From Humisphaera sp. (GTDB lineage: Bacteria > Planctomycetota > Phycisphaerae > Tepidisphaerales > Tepidisphaeraceae): 28,708 nt of DNA. The notes beneath the pieces were generated by a model. It searched no databases and was not told the origin of the DNA. It worked only from the letters and a program-made list of their open reading frames with translations. The position numbers and the translations under genes were made by a program. Position 1 is the first letter of the stretch; each line of letters begins with the position of its first letter. The DNA is taken from contig JANXVV010000357.1 in NCBI GenBank assembly GCA_025351525.1, positions 1 through 28,708 of the forward strand, read 5' to 3'. Positions 16,903 through 24,571 of this stretch are shown here, in pieces.

Positions 16903-17346
16903 ATCCTTCAGACCCTGCCGTGCATCCTTCAGAGCTTGCCGTGCATCCTTCAGACCTTGAAGCGCATCCTTTAGTCCTTGAAGCGCATCCTTTAGTCCTT
17001 GAAGCGCATCCTTTAGACCTTGAAGCGCATCCTTTAGCCCTTGAAGCGCATCCTTTAGTCCTTGAAGCGCATCCTTTAGTCCTTGAAGCGCATCCTTTAG
17101 CCCTTGAAGCGCATCCTTTAGTCCTTGAAGCGCATCCTTTAGTCCTTGAAGCGCATCCTTTAGACCCTGAAGCGCATCCTTTAGACCCTGAAGCGCATCC
17201 CGCAGACCCTGAAGCGTATCCCGCAGTCGTTGCGGGATGCGCGGCAAGGCTTGAAATGCGTCCCTAAGAGCATGTTCGGGAACACGGCTGGGTTTTCCGT
17301 AGCATGGGCTACCAGCCCATGATTTTCTTTTAAAATACAAAAACAT
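16834..17346 (-). CDS. Possible Leu-heptad (coiled-coil) protein encoded by the tandem repeats
   Basis: The minus strand stays open through the whole repeat array, giving a chain of about 170 residues. It has a variable head (from ATG 17346, MFLYFKRKSWAGSP), a bridging segment ALRDAFQALPRIPQRLRDTL, about 13 heptads LQGLKDA with Leu at a and d, two diverged heptads (RQALKDA, RQGLKDG) and an acidic tail ending in DFTSAD. The heptad pattern would form a coiled coil, though Gly in every heptad would weaken it. Synonymous-type variation between units supports this frame. Against it, there is no Shine-Dalgarno, the ATG lies inside a palindrome, and the tail is exactly antisense to the hicA remnant. 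It may be a remnant or a low-complexity orphan rather than a working gene. Confidence 0.35.
   Translation of the reverse strand: MFLYFKRKSWAGSPCYGKPSRVPEHALRDAFQALPRIPQRLRDTLQGLRDALQGLKDALQGLKDALQGLKDALQGLKDALQGLKDALQGLKDALQGLKDALQGLKDALQGLKDALQGLKDALQGLKDALQGLKDARQALKDARQGLKDGSEAIEGEADRLRDAGDFTSAD
16902..17237. repeat. Tandem array of sixteen 21-bp repeats
   Basis: Units begin (at CATCC) at 16902 and then every 21 bases to 17217, sixteen in a row with no spacers. Central units are nearly identical; the first two and last two are diverged. On the minus strand each unit reads as the heptad LQGLKDA. Variable bases in units 3-14 fall at Gly (GGA/GGT/GGG), Leu (CTA/CTG) and Gln (CAA/CAG) third positions of that frame. 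The same changes alter the amino acid in the plus-strand frame HPLVLEA (V, D or A). The array abuts the truncated hicA on one side and palindromes on the other. Confidence 0.95.
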
Positions 17347-17360
17347 GGGCTGGTAGCCCA
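17303..17360. repeat. Nested palindromic element (REP-like), 17-bp stem
   Basis: TGGGCTACCAGCCCATG (17305-17321) and its exact reverse complement (17344-17360) flank a 22-base AT-rich loop. Each arm is itself a small palindrome (CATGGGCT-ACC-AGCCCATG; TGGGCT-GGT-AGCCCA), so the element can fold as one long hairpin or two small ones. It lies between the tandem repeats and the ABC ATPase gene and resembles bacterial REP/MITE-like intergenic units. Confidence 0.85.
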
Positions 17361-17415
17361 AGCCGCGCGGCAAACAGCTCCAGCATCTTCGCCGGGACAC
17401 CTGGTTCGCTCCAAA

Positions 17416-17460
17416 CCGGCGGCCTTTTGGCCACCGGCGGTCCGCAGAGTACTGCGGACC
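17416..17460. repeat. Two adjacent hairpins just past the ABC ATPase stop
   Basis: Hairpin one: CCGGcGGCC / GGCCaCCGG around TTTT (17416-17437). Hairpin two: GGTCCGCAG / CTGCGGACC around AGTA (17439-17460), a 9-bp perfect stem. They sit ten bases beyond the end of the ATPase gene. They could attenuate transcription or stabilise the mRNA end, and they also look like dispersed REP-type units; neither is followed by a T-run. Confidence 0.75.
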
Positions 17461-17469
17461 CTACGAAAA

Positions 17470-18405
17470 TCATTGCACCAAGCCCTTGGTCAGCCGCATG
17501 AACGCCGTCTCCAGATTCACCTCTTCCTCGCGCATCATCGTGAGCCGGTAGCCGGCCTGAATCAATCTCGCGGGGACGAAGCTGTAATCCTCCACGCCGG
17601 GCTTGATGAGGATTTCCAGGAAGCCGTTGTTGGAATGGACGGATTCGATGCTCGGTTCCTGCGCGAGCAGCGCGCCGGCCTGCACCTGTTGATCGGCGAC
17701 GGTGACGTGGAGGATCGTGCCGGTTTTGGCTTTCTTGACGATGTCGGTCCAGGGGCCGCTGTAGATCAGTTCGCCGCGCTCGATGATGCCGACGGTGTTG
17801 CAGAGGTCTTGCAACTCCGGAAGGATGTGGGAGCTGATGATGATGGTCTTGCCCATGCCGCGCAGGGTTTTGAGCAGCTCGCGCAGCTCGATGCGGGCGC
17901 GGGGGTCGAGGTTGCCGGCGGGTTCATCGAGCAGCAATAGTTTCGGGTCGTGGAGCAGCACGCGGGCGATGCTGAGGCGCTGCTTCATGCCGCGGGAGAG
18001 GCCGTCGACGAAGGCATCCCGCTTGTAGGCCAGATCGGTCAGTTCCAGCACATCGCCGACCAGCTTCACGCGGTTCGAGCCGTTGATGTTGTACGCGGCG
18101 GCGAAGAACTCCAGATATTCCTGAACGACCATGTCCTCGTACGCCCCGAAATAATCGGGGACGTAACCGATGAGCGGGCGGATCTGACGGGATTGGTAGC
18201 CGACGACGAAATCGCAGATGCGCGCCTCGCCCCAGGTGGGTTGGAGCAGGGTGGCGAGGATCTTCATCGTGGTGGTTTTGCCCGCGCCGTTGGGGCCGAT
18301 GAAGCCGAAGCAGTCGCCGGACTGGATCTCGAGATTGAGATTGGAAAGGGCGACGAGGGTGCCATAGCGTTTGGTGAGGTTGACGGTCTTGACGACGGGG
18401 ATCAT
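17470..18405 (-). CDS. ABC transporter ATP-binding protein
   Basis: This 311-residue ATPase has a Walker A GPNGAGKTT (37-45), Q-loop region, signature LSRGMKQR (136-143; SRGM replaces the usual SGGM/Q), Walker B LLLLDEP (156-162) and H-loop His193 (SSH). The first 220 residues are the nucleotide-binding domain, and about 90 C-terminal residues form the extra domain seen in GldA/CcmA/DrrA-type exporters. It should energise the ABC-2 permease at 14338-16476. AAGG lies about 6 bases before the ATG. The gene begins 55 bases after the upstream GldG-like gene, in the same direction, so those two are very probably co-transcribed. The cargo is not evident from sequence. Confidence 0.95.
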   Translation of the reverse strand: MIPVVKTVNLTKRYGTLVALSNLNLEIQSGDCFGFIGPNGAGKTTTMKILATLLQPTWGEARICDFVVGYQSRQIRPLIGYVPDYFGAYEDMVVQEYLEFFAAAYNINGSNRVKLVGDVLELTDLAYKRDAFVDGLSRGMKQRLSIARVLLHDPKLLLLDEPAGNLDPRARIELRELLKTLRGMGKTIIISSHILPELQDLCNTVGIIERGELIYSGPWTDIVKKAKTGTILHVTVADQQVQAGALLAQEPSIESVHSNNGFLEILIKPGVEDYSFVPARLIQAGYRLTMMREEEVNLETAFMRLTKGLVQ

Positions 18406-18460
18406 GCGGGGCCTTGGCTATGGAGACTATGGATGCCATCTTGCGGTGCTGCCGTAGAGT

Positions 18461-20881
18461 TCACGGCTGTCCGCCCGGCTTTAAGTTGAGCGCCGACCGG
18501 TCCAGGGGCAGGATGAACTGATAGTAGATCGTGCCCTCACCCGTGACGGCATCGCCGGCGACTTCGATGGGGATCGGCAGGGGACTGAGGGGTTCGGACT
18601 GAGCCAGCACGATCAGTTGCCCGGCCCCGAGCGCGCCGGAGACATCCAGTTCGCGAAGGGCGGGGCGGTGCAGGTCCCAGCGGTCGCGATCTCCTTTTTC
18701 AAGGCCGGGGGCGGGCAGATGGTCGAAGAGACTGAGCAGGACGAAGTGGGTGGGAGTGCCTTTGTCCTCGAAGTTGGGGTCGTGCTGGAAATGACCGTAC
18801 CAGTATCGCTCGGCGGCTTTGCTGACGAGGGTGCCGGGGTCGCCGATCTGACCTCGGGTGTTGCCGCCCTGATCGGGAGAGAAATCGATCGTTTCTTTGG
18901 TGGTGTAGAGTGCCGCCAGATCGATCGTGCCGTCCGCATCCCATGCGGGGATGTAGAGCACCTGATCCAGCCGGGCGGTGGCGCTTTCACCTTCGACATC
19001 ATTCAGGAATCGCGGGCGAAACACGAAGTAGATGTTCTTGAGCCTGCGCCCGGATTTGTTGGTGAGTTTCCCTTCCAGATCGAGCGCGCGCTTGCGGGAA
19101 ATGCGGCCGATTCCTTCAATCCCCAACGGCAGATCACCCACCCAGGCCGCCTGAATCTTTTTGAGCGTACTTCGATACGGAAATGTGACGGCGCTCGCGT
19201 TGAACACCGGCACTTCATAATCGAGCGGTGGGGCGCCTTCATCGCTCACGGTGAGCGTGGGATAGGCGGTGACATAGGAGACCGCATCCTTGGCGGTGTT
19301 GAGCAGTTCGACGCGCTGCCCGCCATCGCGCGGGATGTAGAGGCCGAATTGGGTGTGGACGATCGCCGGTTCACCCGGCACCATTCGCACGAAGCTCACA
19401 TGCTGCACCTGGGCCGCGCCGCGCAGCGCCAGTTTGACGATGAGGACCGTGAAGCCCGTGGCGATCAGCGCGGCCAGCGCGAACGCGAACCAGGATTGGC
19501 CGGCGCGCTTCTTGGCCGCCAGATAGAGATAGCTTCCCGGCCCGGCGACGATCCAATAGAGGATGAAGAACAGAATCGCCAACCCCAGATACGCCGTGCT
19601 TTTGCCGGGGAATTCCATGCCGCTCAAAAAGCTGCGGGTCAGTCGGTAGATGCTGACGCTGGCGTCGCTGTAGCGCTCCTGATAAATCTTGCGGGTGGGA
19701 TCTTCAAAATTCGGCGGGGGGTTGCTGACGGCGGGTTGAGAAGCGTTGCCCCAGTCAAACACGCGATCCCAAATGTACATCCATTTGAAATCCTCATTGC
19801 CCGCCCCCGTCCCGGCCACGCCGGACCGACCGGTGAGATTCGAATCGCCCAGGTCCTGCGCGATCCAGGTGACGCTTCCGCCGCCCACAACGCCGCGAAC
19901 CATCCACGGGCGACCGGCACCGTCTTTGTCTTCCGTTTCGACGACCACCGCATTCCGCTTCGGCGTAGCCAGCGCGAAGTCGAAGGGGCCTTTGCCGATA
20001 TCCTTCCATTGAAGGAATTTGAACCGATCCGAAGGCGCGTATCGCGCCCGTTCCGCCACGATGCGCTTCAGGGGAAGCACATCCTCCGCCTGCTCGATCT
20101 TCTGCACTTCCACCGGCAGAAGCGGCCCGAAGCCGCGCTGCACCATTTCCCACACGTTGGGTTTGCCGGATTGCGAGACGATCAGCTTCCCACCGCGATG
20201 GATGTATTGCTCGAGGGCGGTGCGCTGCTCCGCCGATAGCTGCGAGGGATCGGCATCGCACCAGACGATCGCATCGACCGCCTCATACCCCATCACATTT
20301 TCCGGCAGCAGACTGCGGACGCTGGCGATCGGGATCACCACCGGCATCACATTTTCCTTCAGACCGATCGTCGATCGAAGCGATGAATAAGGGTTGAAAA
20401 CCGGTCGACTCTGATCGACGACGCACAGCACGAGCTTGGTGCTGCGGGCGCGATTGGGATCGTCGAGTTCATCGATCGAATCCTTCACCAGCAGCCGGGT
20501 CAACTGCTTGTCGTCTTCCGTGGTGAGATACACCTGCAATTTGCGATTGACGTAGGTAGGCTCATTCCCATCGCGCAGCAGATCGGGCTGGGGAATGAAA
20601 TACATCCAGAACCGCTGCGTGCGTTCGCCGATTTCGGTGTTGCCGGTGAGCGAGATGGGCCGGGTGAAAATCGGGTGATCGTGATCGCCATCCTCCTGAT
20701 AAACGGCGATCTTCCCCTTAAACGGCGCGCCGGTGGTCGGCGTGAGTCGAACGACCATCGGCGTCCAACAACCCGGCCGATAGGCGTGGTCGAACCCGAT
20801 GCTCTCAACGTCCCCATTCGCCTGCGCGAGGACCGCCGAAACCATCGCCCACTGAAGAATCCCCGCCAGAAAAAAACGCAT
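18461..20881 (-). CDS. Secreted, membrane-anchored DUF4350/GldG-like component of the ABC locus
   Basis: This 806-residue protein begins with a signal peptide (MRFFLAGILQWAMVSAVLA, cleavage near AQA). The ATG at 20881 is chosen because this signal starts there; 27 codons further upstream are unlikely to be coding. Residues about 20-480 are extracytoplasmic. They include a Rossmann-like segment (YEAVDAIVWCDADPSQL, then YIHRGGKLIVSQSGK) like the GATase-type fold of GldG/DUF4350 proteins. Two transmembrane helices follow (about YLGLAILFFILYWIVAG and WFAFALAALIATGFTVLIV), then a second beta-rich domain to the C-terminus. Such proteins accompany GldA/GldF-type ABC systems in bacteroidetes and planctomycetes. 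Gene order GldG-like, ATPase, permease supports that role. No enzymatic residues were identified. Confidence 0.82.
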   Translation of the reverse strand: MRFFLAGILQWAMVSAVLAQANGDVESIGFDHAYRPGCWTPMVVRLTPTTGAPFKGKIAVYQEDGDHDHPIFTRPISLTGNTEIGERTQRFWMYFIPQPDLLRDGNEPTYVNRKLQVYLTTEDDKQLTRLLVKDSIDELDDPNRARSTKLVLCVVDQSRPVFNPYSSLRSTIGLKENVMPVVIPIASVRSLLPENVMGYEAVDAIVWCDADPSQLSAEQRTALEQYIHRGGKLIVSQSGKPNVWEMVQRGFGPLLPVEVQKIEQAEDVLPLKRIVAERARYAPSDRFKFLQWKDIGKGPFDFALATPKRNAVVVETEDKDGAGRPWMVRGVVGGGSVTWIAQDLGDSNLTGRSGVAGTGAGNEDFKWMYIWDRVFDWGNASQPAVSNPPPNFEDPTRKIYQERYSDASVSIYRLTRSFLSGMEFPGKSTAYLGLAILFFILYWIVAGPGSYLYLAAKKRAGQSWFAFALAALIATGFTVLIVKLALRGAAQVQHVSFVRMVPGEPAIVHTQFGLYIPRDGGQRVELLNTAKDAVSYVTAYPTLTVSDEGAPPLDYEVPVFNASAVTFPYRSTLKKIQAAWVGDLPLGIEGIGRISRKRALDLEGKLTNKSGRRLKNIYFVFRPRFLNDVEGESATARLDQVLYIPAWDADGTIDLAALYTTKETIDFSPDQGGNTRGQIGDPGTLVSKAAERYWYGHFQHDPNFEDKGTPTHFVLLSLFDHLPAPGLEKGDRDRWDLHRPALRELDVSGALGAGQLIVLAQSEPLSPLPIPIEVAGDAVTGEGTIYYQFILPLDRSALNLKPGGQP

Positions 20882-21064
20882 TGCGTCCCAATTTACGTCA
20901 CTGAATAGGGGCGCGTCAACGAACGGGTTTGTTTGAAATATCGCGGCAACCTGCCAGGACACCGCATCCGACTACGACCATGGCACTTGGCGGTCGTTTG
21001 GCCGGGGCGATCTCGATCGAAGTGACAGGTTGCGGCGGACGGAAGTAGCCACATCCTCCCGTTA

Positions 21065-24000
21065 TTACTTCGACTTCAACGACTGCAAATACGCCAGCAG
21101 CGATCCGAATTCGTTCATCGTCATATTGCCGACGATTCCCTCGGGCATGACCGACACGTTCGACGTGCCTCGCTTCAGCACCTCTTTCAGCGCGATGATC
21201 GTGGACGCCCCGGTGATGTCGCGGATCTCCACTTCATCGGCCCCTTCACGGACGATGAAGCCCTCCCTGCGATCTTTGCTTTTGAGCTCGAACCAGTTGG
21301 TTTGGAATCCCTGGGCGATTTTGGCGCTGGGCTTCAGGATTGATTCGATCAGTTCCGGCACCGGGTAGCGCGAGGCGATGTCGCCGAGGTACGGGCCTTT
21401 GGGGGCTTCGGTGAGGGCGACGGCATGGCAGGCGACGCAGCCTTGGCGCACGAACAGGGTCTGGCCGACGATCGGATCGCCCTCGATCTTCGGGGCGGCG
21501 GCCAAGGCTTCTTCGTAGGGGATGTCGGCCAGCGTTTTACCGGCGACGACTGGGGCAGTTCCCGGGGACAGCTTCAACTGTTCCGCCGCGTAGATCGCCG
21601 CGGTCTGCACGGTGGGATTTTGATCCTTCAGATGCGCGCGGACCTGATCCGCGTAGACATTGAACCGCGTCTGCCCGATGGCCCGCAGCAAACTCACGGC
21701 GGTGAACGGTCGGACCCATCCTTTCTCGACAGCCGCTGCGGCGGCCTCGCGGACGGGAGCCTTTGCAGTGTTGCTGTTGGCCAATGTCGTCAAAACCCCA
21801 TAGGCCACTTCGCGCCGCCCCGGATCGTCAGCGAGGGTCAGCTGACTGAAATACCCGATAGACGATCCATGCCGTCCCTCCCGCAAAAAGCTCTCGCGGG
21901 CGTTCTTCAACTCACCCGTGCCGTCTCCTCCGATCGCGGCGAAGACCCGCACCGTCGCCTCGAGCGATTCGCGGCTTTCCACCGAGGCCAGCGTGCGCAC
22001 CGCTTTCCCGCGCAGGGCCGGCGTATCCGTCGACGAGACGGCAACTCCCTCCAGCAGCGCGATCGCCTCCGGGCCGAGCTTCTTCGATCCCAGCAGCAAC
22101 TCCACCGCCTGCGCCCGGAACGCCGGATCCTTCTTTGCCAGCCCCGCCATCTGCTTCATCGATTCCGGAGACTCCAGATGATGCCGCGAAAACTCGACCA
22201 GGAGATGCCGGGTCATCGACGCATCCGAACCCGCGACTGCCGTCGCCAGCGCATCTTTCAGCACGGTGCCGATTTTGTCGCTTTCCGCCCACTTCACCCA
22301 TTTGTAATACGGCCCGTTGTTGATGGGCCGCGTCCCCCACCACTTGCCATCCCACTCCTCTTCTGTGAAGTACAGTCGGCACAGCACCGTCAGCAAAGAC
22401 TGCCTAATCGCCGCCTCTTTCTCCACCGCCAACCGTCCGACGATCGCATCCACCACCTTCGGCTCGTGAAACCATTTCAGCACATTGAGCGCGCCTTTGA
22501 ATGTCGGCGATTCCGGATGCTCCAGCGCGACAAGGCACGCCTCTTCGGCGTGCATCACAATCAATCCACGCGAGGCAATGTGAGCGACGACGTGATCCCG
22601 ATCATCGGTCAGCGAAAGGATGGATGCGGCGGCATCGGCCTTATTCAACCGCACCAATCCGTTGATCGCCTGCAGCCGCACGCGCGGATCGATATCGTTC
22701 AGCCCCGCGATGAACGGTCCCGCCGGCACGCCCGCCGACTGGGTCTTGCGGTCGGCAAGGGCGCGCAGGGCGAACTCCCGAACCTTCGCATCCTCCGTCA
22801 ATTGCAACAGTGCCGGCGTCGACGCCGGACCCGCCCACTGCTTCAGCGTGAAGATCGCCGCCACCCGCACCGGCAACGATTCATTCGAGCCGGCCAGCGC
22901 AGTCAAGGCTTTCAGCATCGCCGGTGTTGGCTTGCGCCGCAGCAATTCCTGTTGCGCGGCCAACCGCAGCACCTGGCTGTTCGACCCCACCTGCTTCACC
23001 AGTTGCTCATCGGTCGACTTCGCCGCATCCCGCACCGGCGGGCGATTTTCCCCAGCCGTCACCCGAGCCACGAATCCGATGTTCGGTCCCGCAAAGCTGA
23101 AACTGCCGCCGCGCCAACTGGTGATGTACATCCGCCCCTGCCCATCGATCTCCATTTCGGTGGGGCGCGGGATGGTGATAAACTCCTCCTGCTTCACCTT
23201 GAATGTCGCGCCGTCCGCACTCATCGGATGCCGATAGATTTTGCTGCGGCCCCAGTCGCAGCAGTACAGCCCGTACCCGAAACCCTCCGGCAAGCCCGGT
23301 TCATCGATAAAGACCGTTCCGCACGGTGCCCCGCCGCCGTAGTCGTCCAGACGGGGCAGCAGGTCTTCCTGAAAGTGCATGAACAGGGTGGGATAGCCGA
23401 CGTTGCAAAGCGGGACGATGTGGTGGAACCGCTCATCCCAGCCGTCGCCATCGTTGGTGTTGTCGCGCGTGAAAATGTTGAGCAGCGGGTCGATGCCGAC
23501 GCCGTAGATGTTTCGCTGGTTGATGGAGACCATCTCCAGTTCCGTGCCATCGGGCCGCACCCGGGCCACGCCGCCCCCGTGCTGTTGCAGCGACTTACCA
23601 TCGGTGCCGGTGCATTTGAAGAACCCGAAATCCCCGACGGCAATGTAGATCCACCCATCGATTCCCATGCGGATTCCGTTGGTGGTGTGATCGGCCCCGC
23701 GCTGAGCGACGAGGGCTTCGGTGCTGATGCCGGTCAGCAAATTTTCCGATCGATTCGACACGCCCGTGTGGTTGTCATCATAGTAAACCGTCAGGAACGG
23801 CGGATGCAGCACATACAGCTTGTCGCCGTCCACAATCAACCCGCGCGGGTGATCCATCATCGCGAACTTGGTGATTTTGTCCGCCTTGCCGGTGCCGGTG
23901 GTGTCGACGCATTTGTACACCCACCCCGCATCCGCCTGCTTGCCCAGCGACCCGGTCTGATCGACGCCGATGTACACTTCGCCCGTCGCCGCGGCGGTCA

Positions 24001-24193
24001 CGCAGGTGGGATAGTTAATTTCCGGCGGCTGCGCGAAAATGGTGACGTTAAACCCCTTGGGCACCTTGATGTCATTCAGCAGTTCCGCGCTTGTCGGCAC
24101 GGTGGCCGGCTGCCTGGGCTTTCTGGCAGCGAAAGCCGTCATCGGCACCAGGCAGAGCAACCCCGTCAACCATTTCACAAGCGAACGCTTCAT
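21065..24193 (-). CDS. Planctomycete-type propeller/HEAT-repeat protein with C-terminal cytochrome c
   Basis: This 1042-residue exported protein has a Sec signal peptide (MKRSLVKWLTGLLCLVPMTAFA). A sorbosone-dehydrogenase/NHL-like beta-propeller follows (about 35-400; segments include GVDQTGSLG, DHPRGLIVDGDKLYV, HTTNGIRMGIDGWIYIAVGD and ITSWRGGSF). Next come about 450 residues of HEAT-like helical pairs (for example DIDPRVRLQAINGLVRL). Last is a cytochrome c domain with CVACH (919-923) and a likely axial Met in SVMPEG (Met1016). Proteins of this design are abundant and paralogous in planctomycetes and verrucomicrobia and are thought to be periplasmic sugar or alcohol dehydrogenases passing electrons to the heme; substrates are mostly unknown. 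GGAGAG lies about 9 bases before the ATG. It is transcribed divergently from the Lpt-family gene and appears monocistronic. Confidence 0.94.
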   Translation of the reverse strand: MKRSLVKWLTGLLCLVPMTAFAARKPRQPATVPTSAELLNDIKVPKGFNVTIFAQPPEINYPTCVTAAATGEVYIGVDQTGSLGKQADAGWVYKCVDTTGTGKADKITKFAMMDHPRGLIVDGDKLYVLHPPFLTVYYDDNHTGVSNRSENLLTGISTEALVAQRGADHTTNGIRMGIDGWIYIAVGDFGFFKCTGTDGKSLQQHGGGVARVRPDGTELEMVSINQRNIYGVGIDPLLNIFTRDNTNDGDGWDERFHHIVPLCNVGYPTLFMHFQEDLLPRLDDYGGGAPCGTVFIDEPGLPEGFGYGLYCCDWGRSKIYRHPMSADGATFKVKQEEFITIPRPTEMEIDGQGRMYITSWRGGSFSFAGPNIGFVARVTAGENRPPVRDAAKSTDEQLVKQVGSNSQVLRLAAQQELLRRKPTPAMLKALTALAGSNESLPVRVAAIFTLKQWAGPASTPALLQLTEDAKVREFALRALADRKTQSAGVPAGPFIAGLNDIDPRVRLQAINGLVRLNKADAAASILSLTDDRDHVVAHIASRGLIVMHAEEACLVALEHPESPTFKGALNVLKWFHEPKVVDAIVGRLAVEKEAAIRQSLLTVLCRLYFTEEEWDGKWWGTRPINNGPYYKWVKWAESDKIGTVLKDALATAVAGSDASMTRHLLVEFSRHHLESPESMKQMAGLAKKDPAFRAQAVELLLGSKKLGPEAIALLEGVAVSSTDTPALRGKAVRTLASVESRESLEATVRVFAAIGGDGTGELKNARESFLREGRHGSSIGYFSQLTLADDPGRREVAYGVLTTLANSNTAKAPVREAAAAAVEKGWVRPFTAVSLLRAIGQTRFNVYADQVRAHLKDQNPTVQTAAIYAAEQLKLSPGTAPVVAGKTLADIPYEEALAAAPKIEGDPIVGQTLFVRQGCVACHAVALTEAPKGPYLGDIASRYPVPELIESILKPSAKIAQGFQTNWFELKSKDRREGFIVREGADEVEIRDITGASTIIALKEVLKRGTSNVSVMPEGIVGNMTMNEFGSLLAYLQSLKSK

Positions 24194-24571
24194 CGTGATA
24201 CTCTCCGGTTATGTGACGGGATTTGTACCGGCGCGGGTTTGGACTGTTGATGCGAAGCCCACGTGCGTCTCGGGGATGAATCCACCGGTGAGAATGAAGA
24301 ATCCACGAAATCGACGAGTGGAGCTCGTCGTCCTGAGCGCAGCGAAGGATCTGGCCTCCTGGTGCGAGCAGGGGGAGAATGACGAATGACGAAACAGGAG
24401 GGAGAACAACGCAATCCTCCTGAATTCTTTGCGGATGGATCAGACCGCCCCTTCGATTCGCCATTTCCTCATTCGTCATTCATCCCCCGGCCCAAGGCGG
24501 ACCCATTGCAGCAGTCGCATCCGCCATGACCGTTGCTTGTGGCTCATCCCTCCTTCGCTACAGTACGCCGC
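24194..24571. repeat. Divergent intergenic region with repeat elements
   Basis: This 378-base region should hold promoters for the cytochrome gene (leftward) and the Lpt gene (rightward), but I see no clear -35/-10 pair. It contains a 7-bp hairpin CGACGAG-TGGAG-CTCGTCG (24312-24330), then TCCTGAGCGCAGCGAAGGAT (24331-24350), a type of sequence I know as a dispersed intergenic repeat in many environmental bacteria. Farther right is an inverted pair about 80 bases apart: GGGGGAGAATGACGAATGA (24371-24389) and TCATTCGTCATTCATCCCCC (24469-24488), differing by one indel. The first 16 bases of the left arm recur at 16501-16516. Confidence 0.7.

Noticed and set aside
16902..17237. Possible CRISPR array
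   Set aside because: Repeats are directly contiguous at 21 bases with no spacers, and no cas gene is present.
16890..17267. Plus-strand frame encoding HPLVLEA heptads
   Set aside because: Variation between repeat units changes residues in this frame but is silent in the minus-strand frame, so the minus frame is the better coding candidate.
18617..20239. A 540-codon plus-strand frame
   Set aside because: Antisense to the GldG-like gene, which has a signal peptide, transmembrane helices and operon context; the plus frame has none.
21425..24250. A 941-codon open frame on the plus strand
   Set aside because: It is antisense to the propeller/HEAT/cytochrome gene. The translation is Arg/His/Gln-rich with no domain, which is the usual result of high GC at third positions of the real gene.
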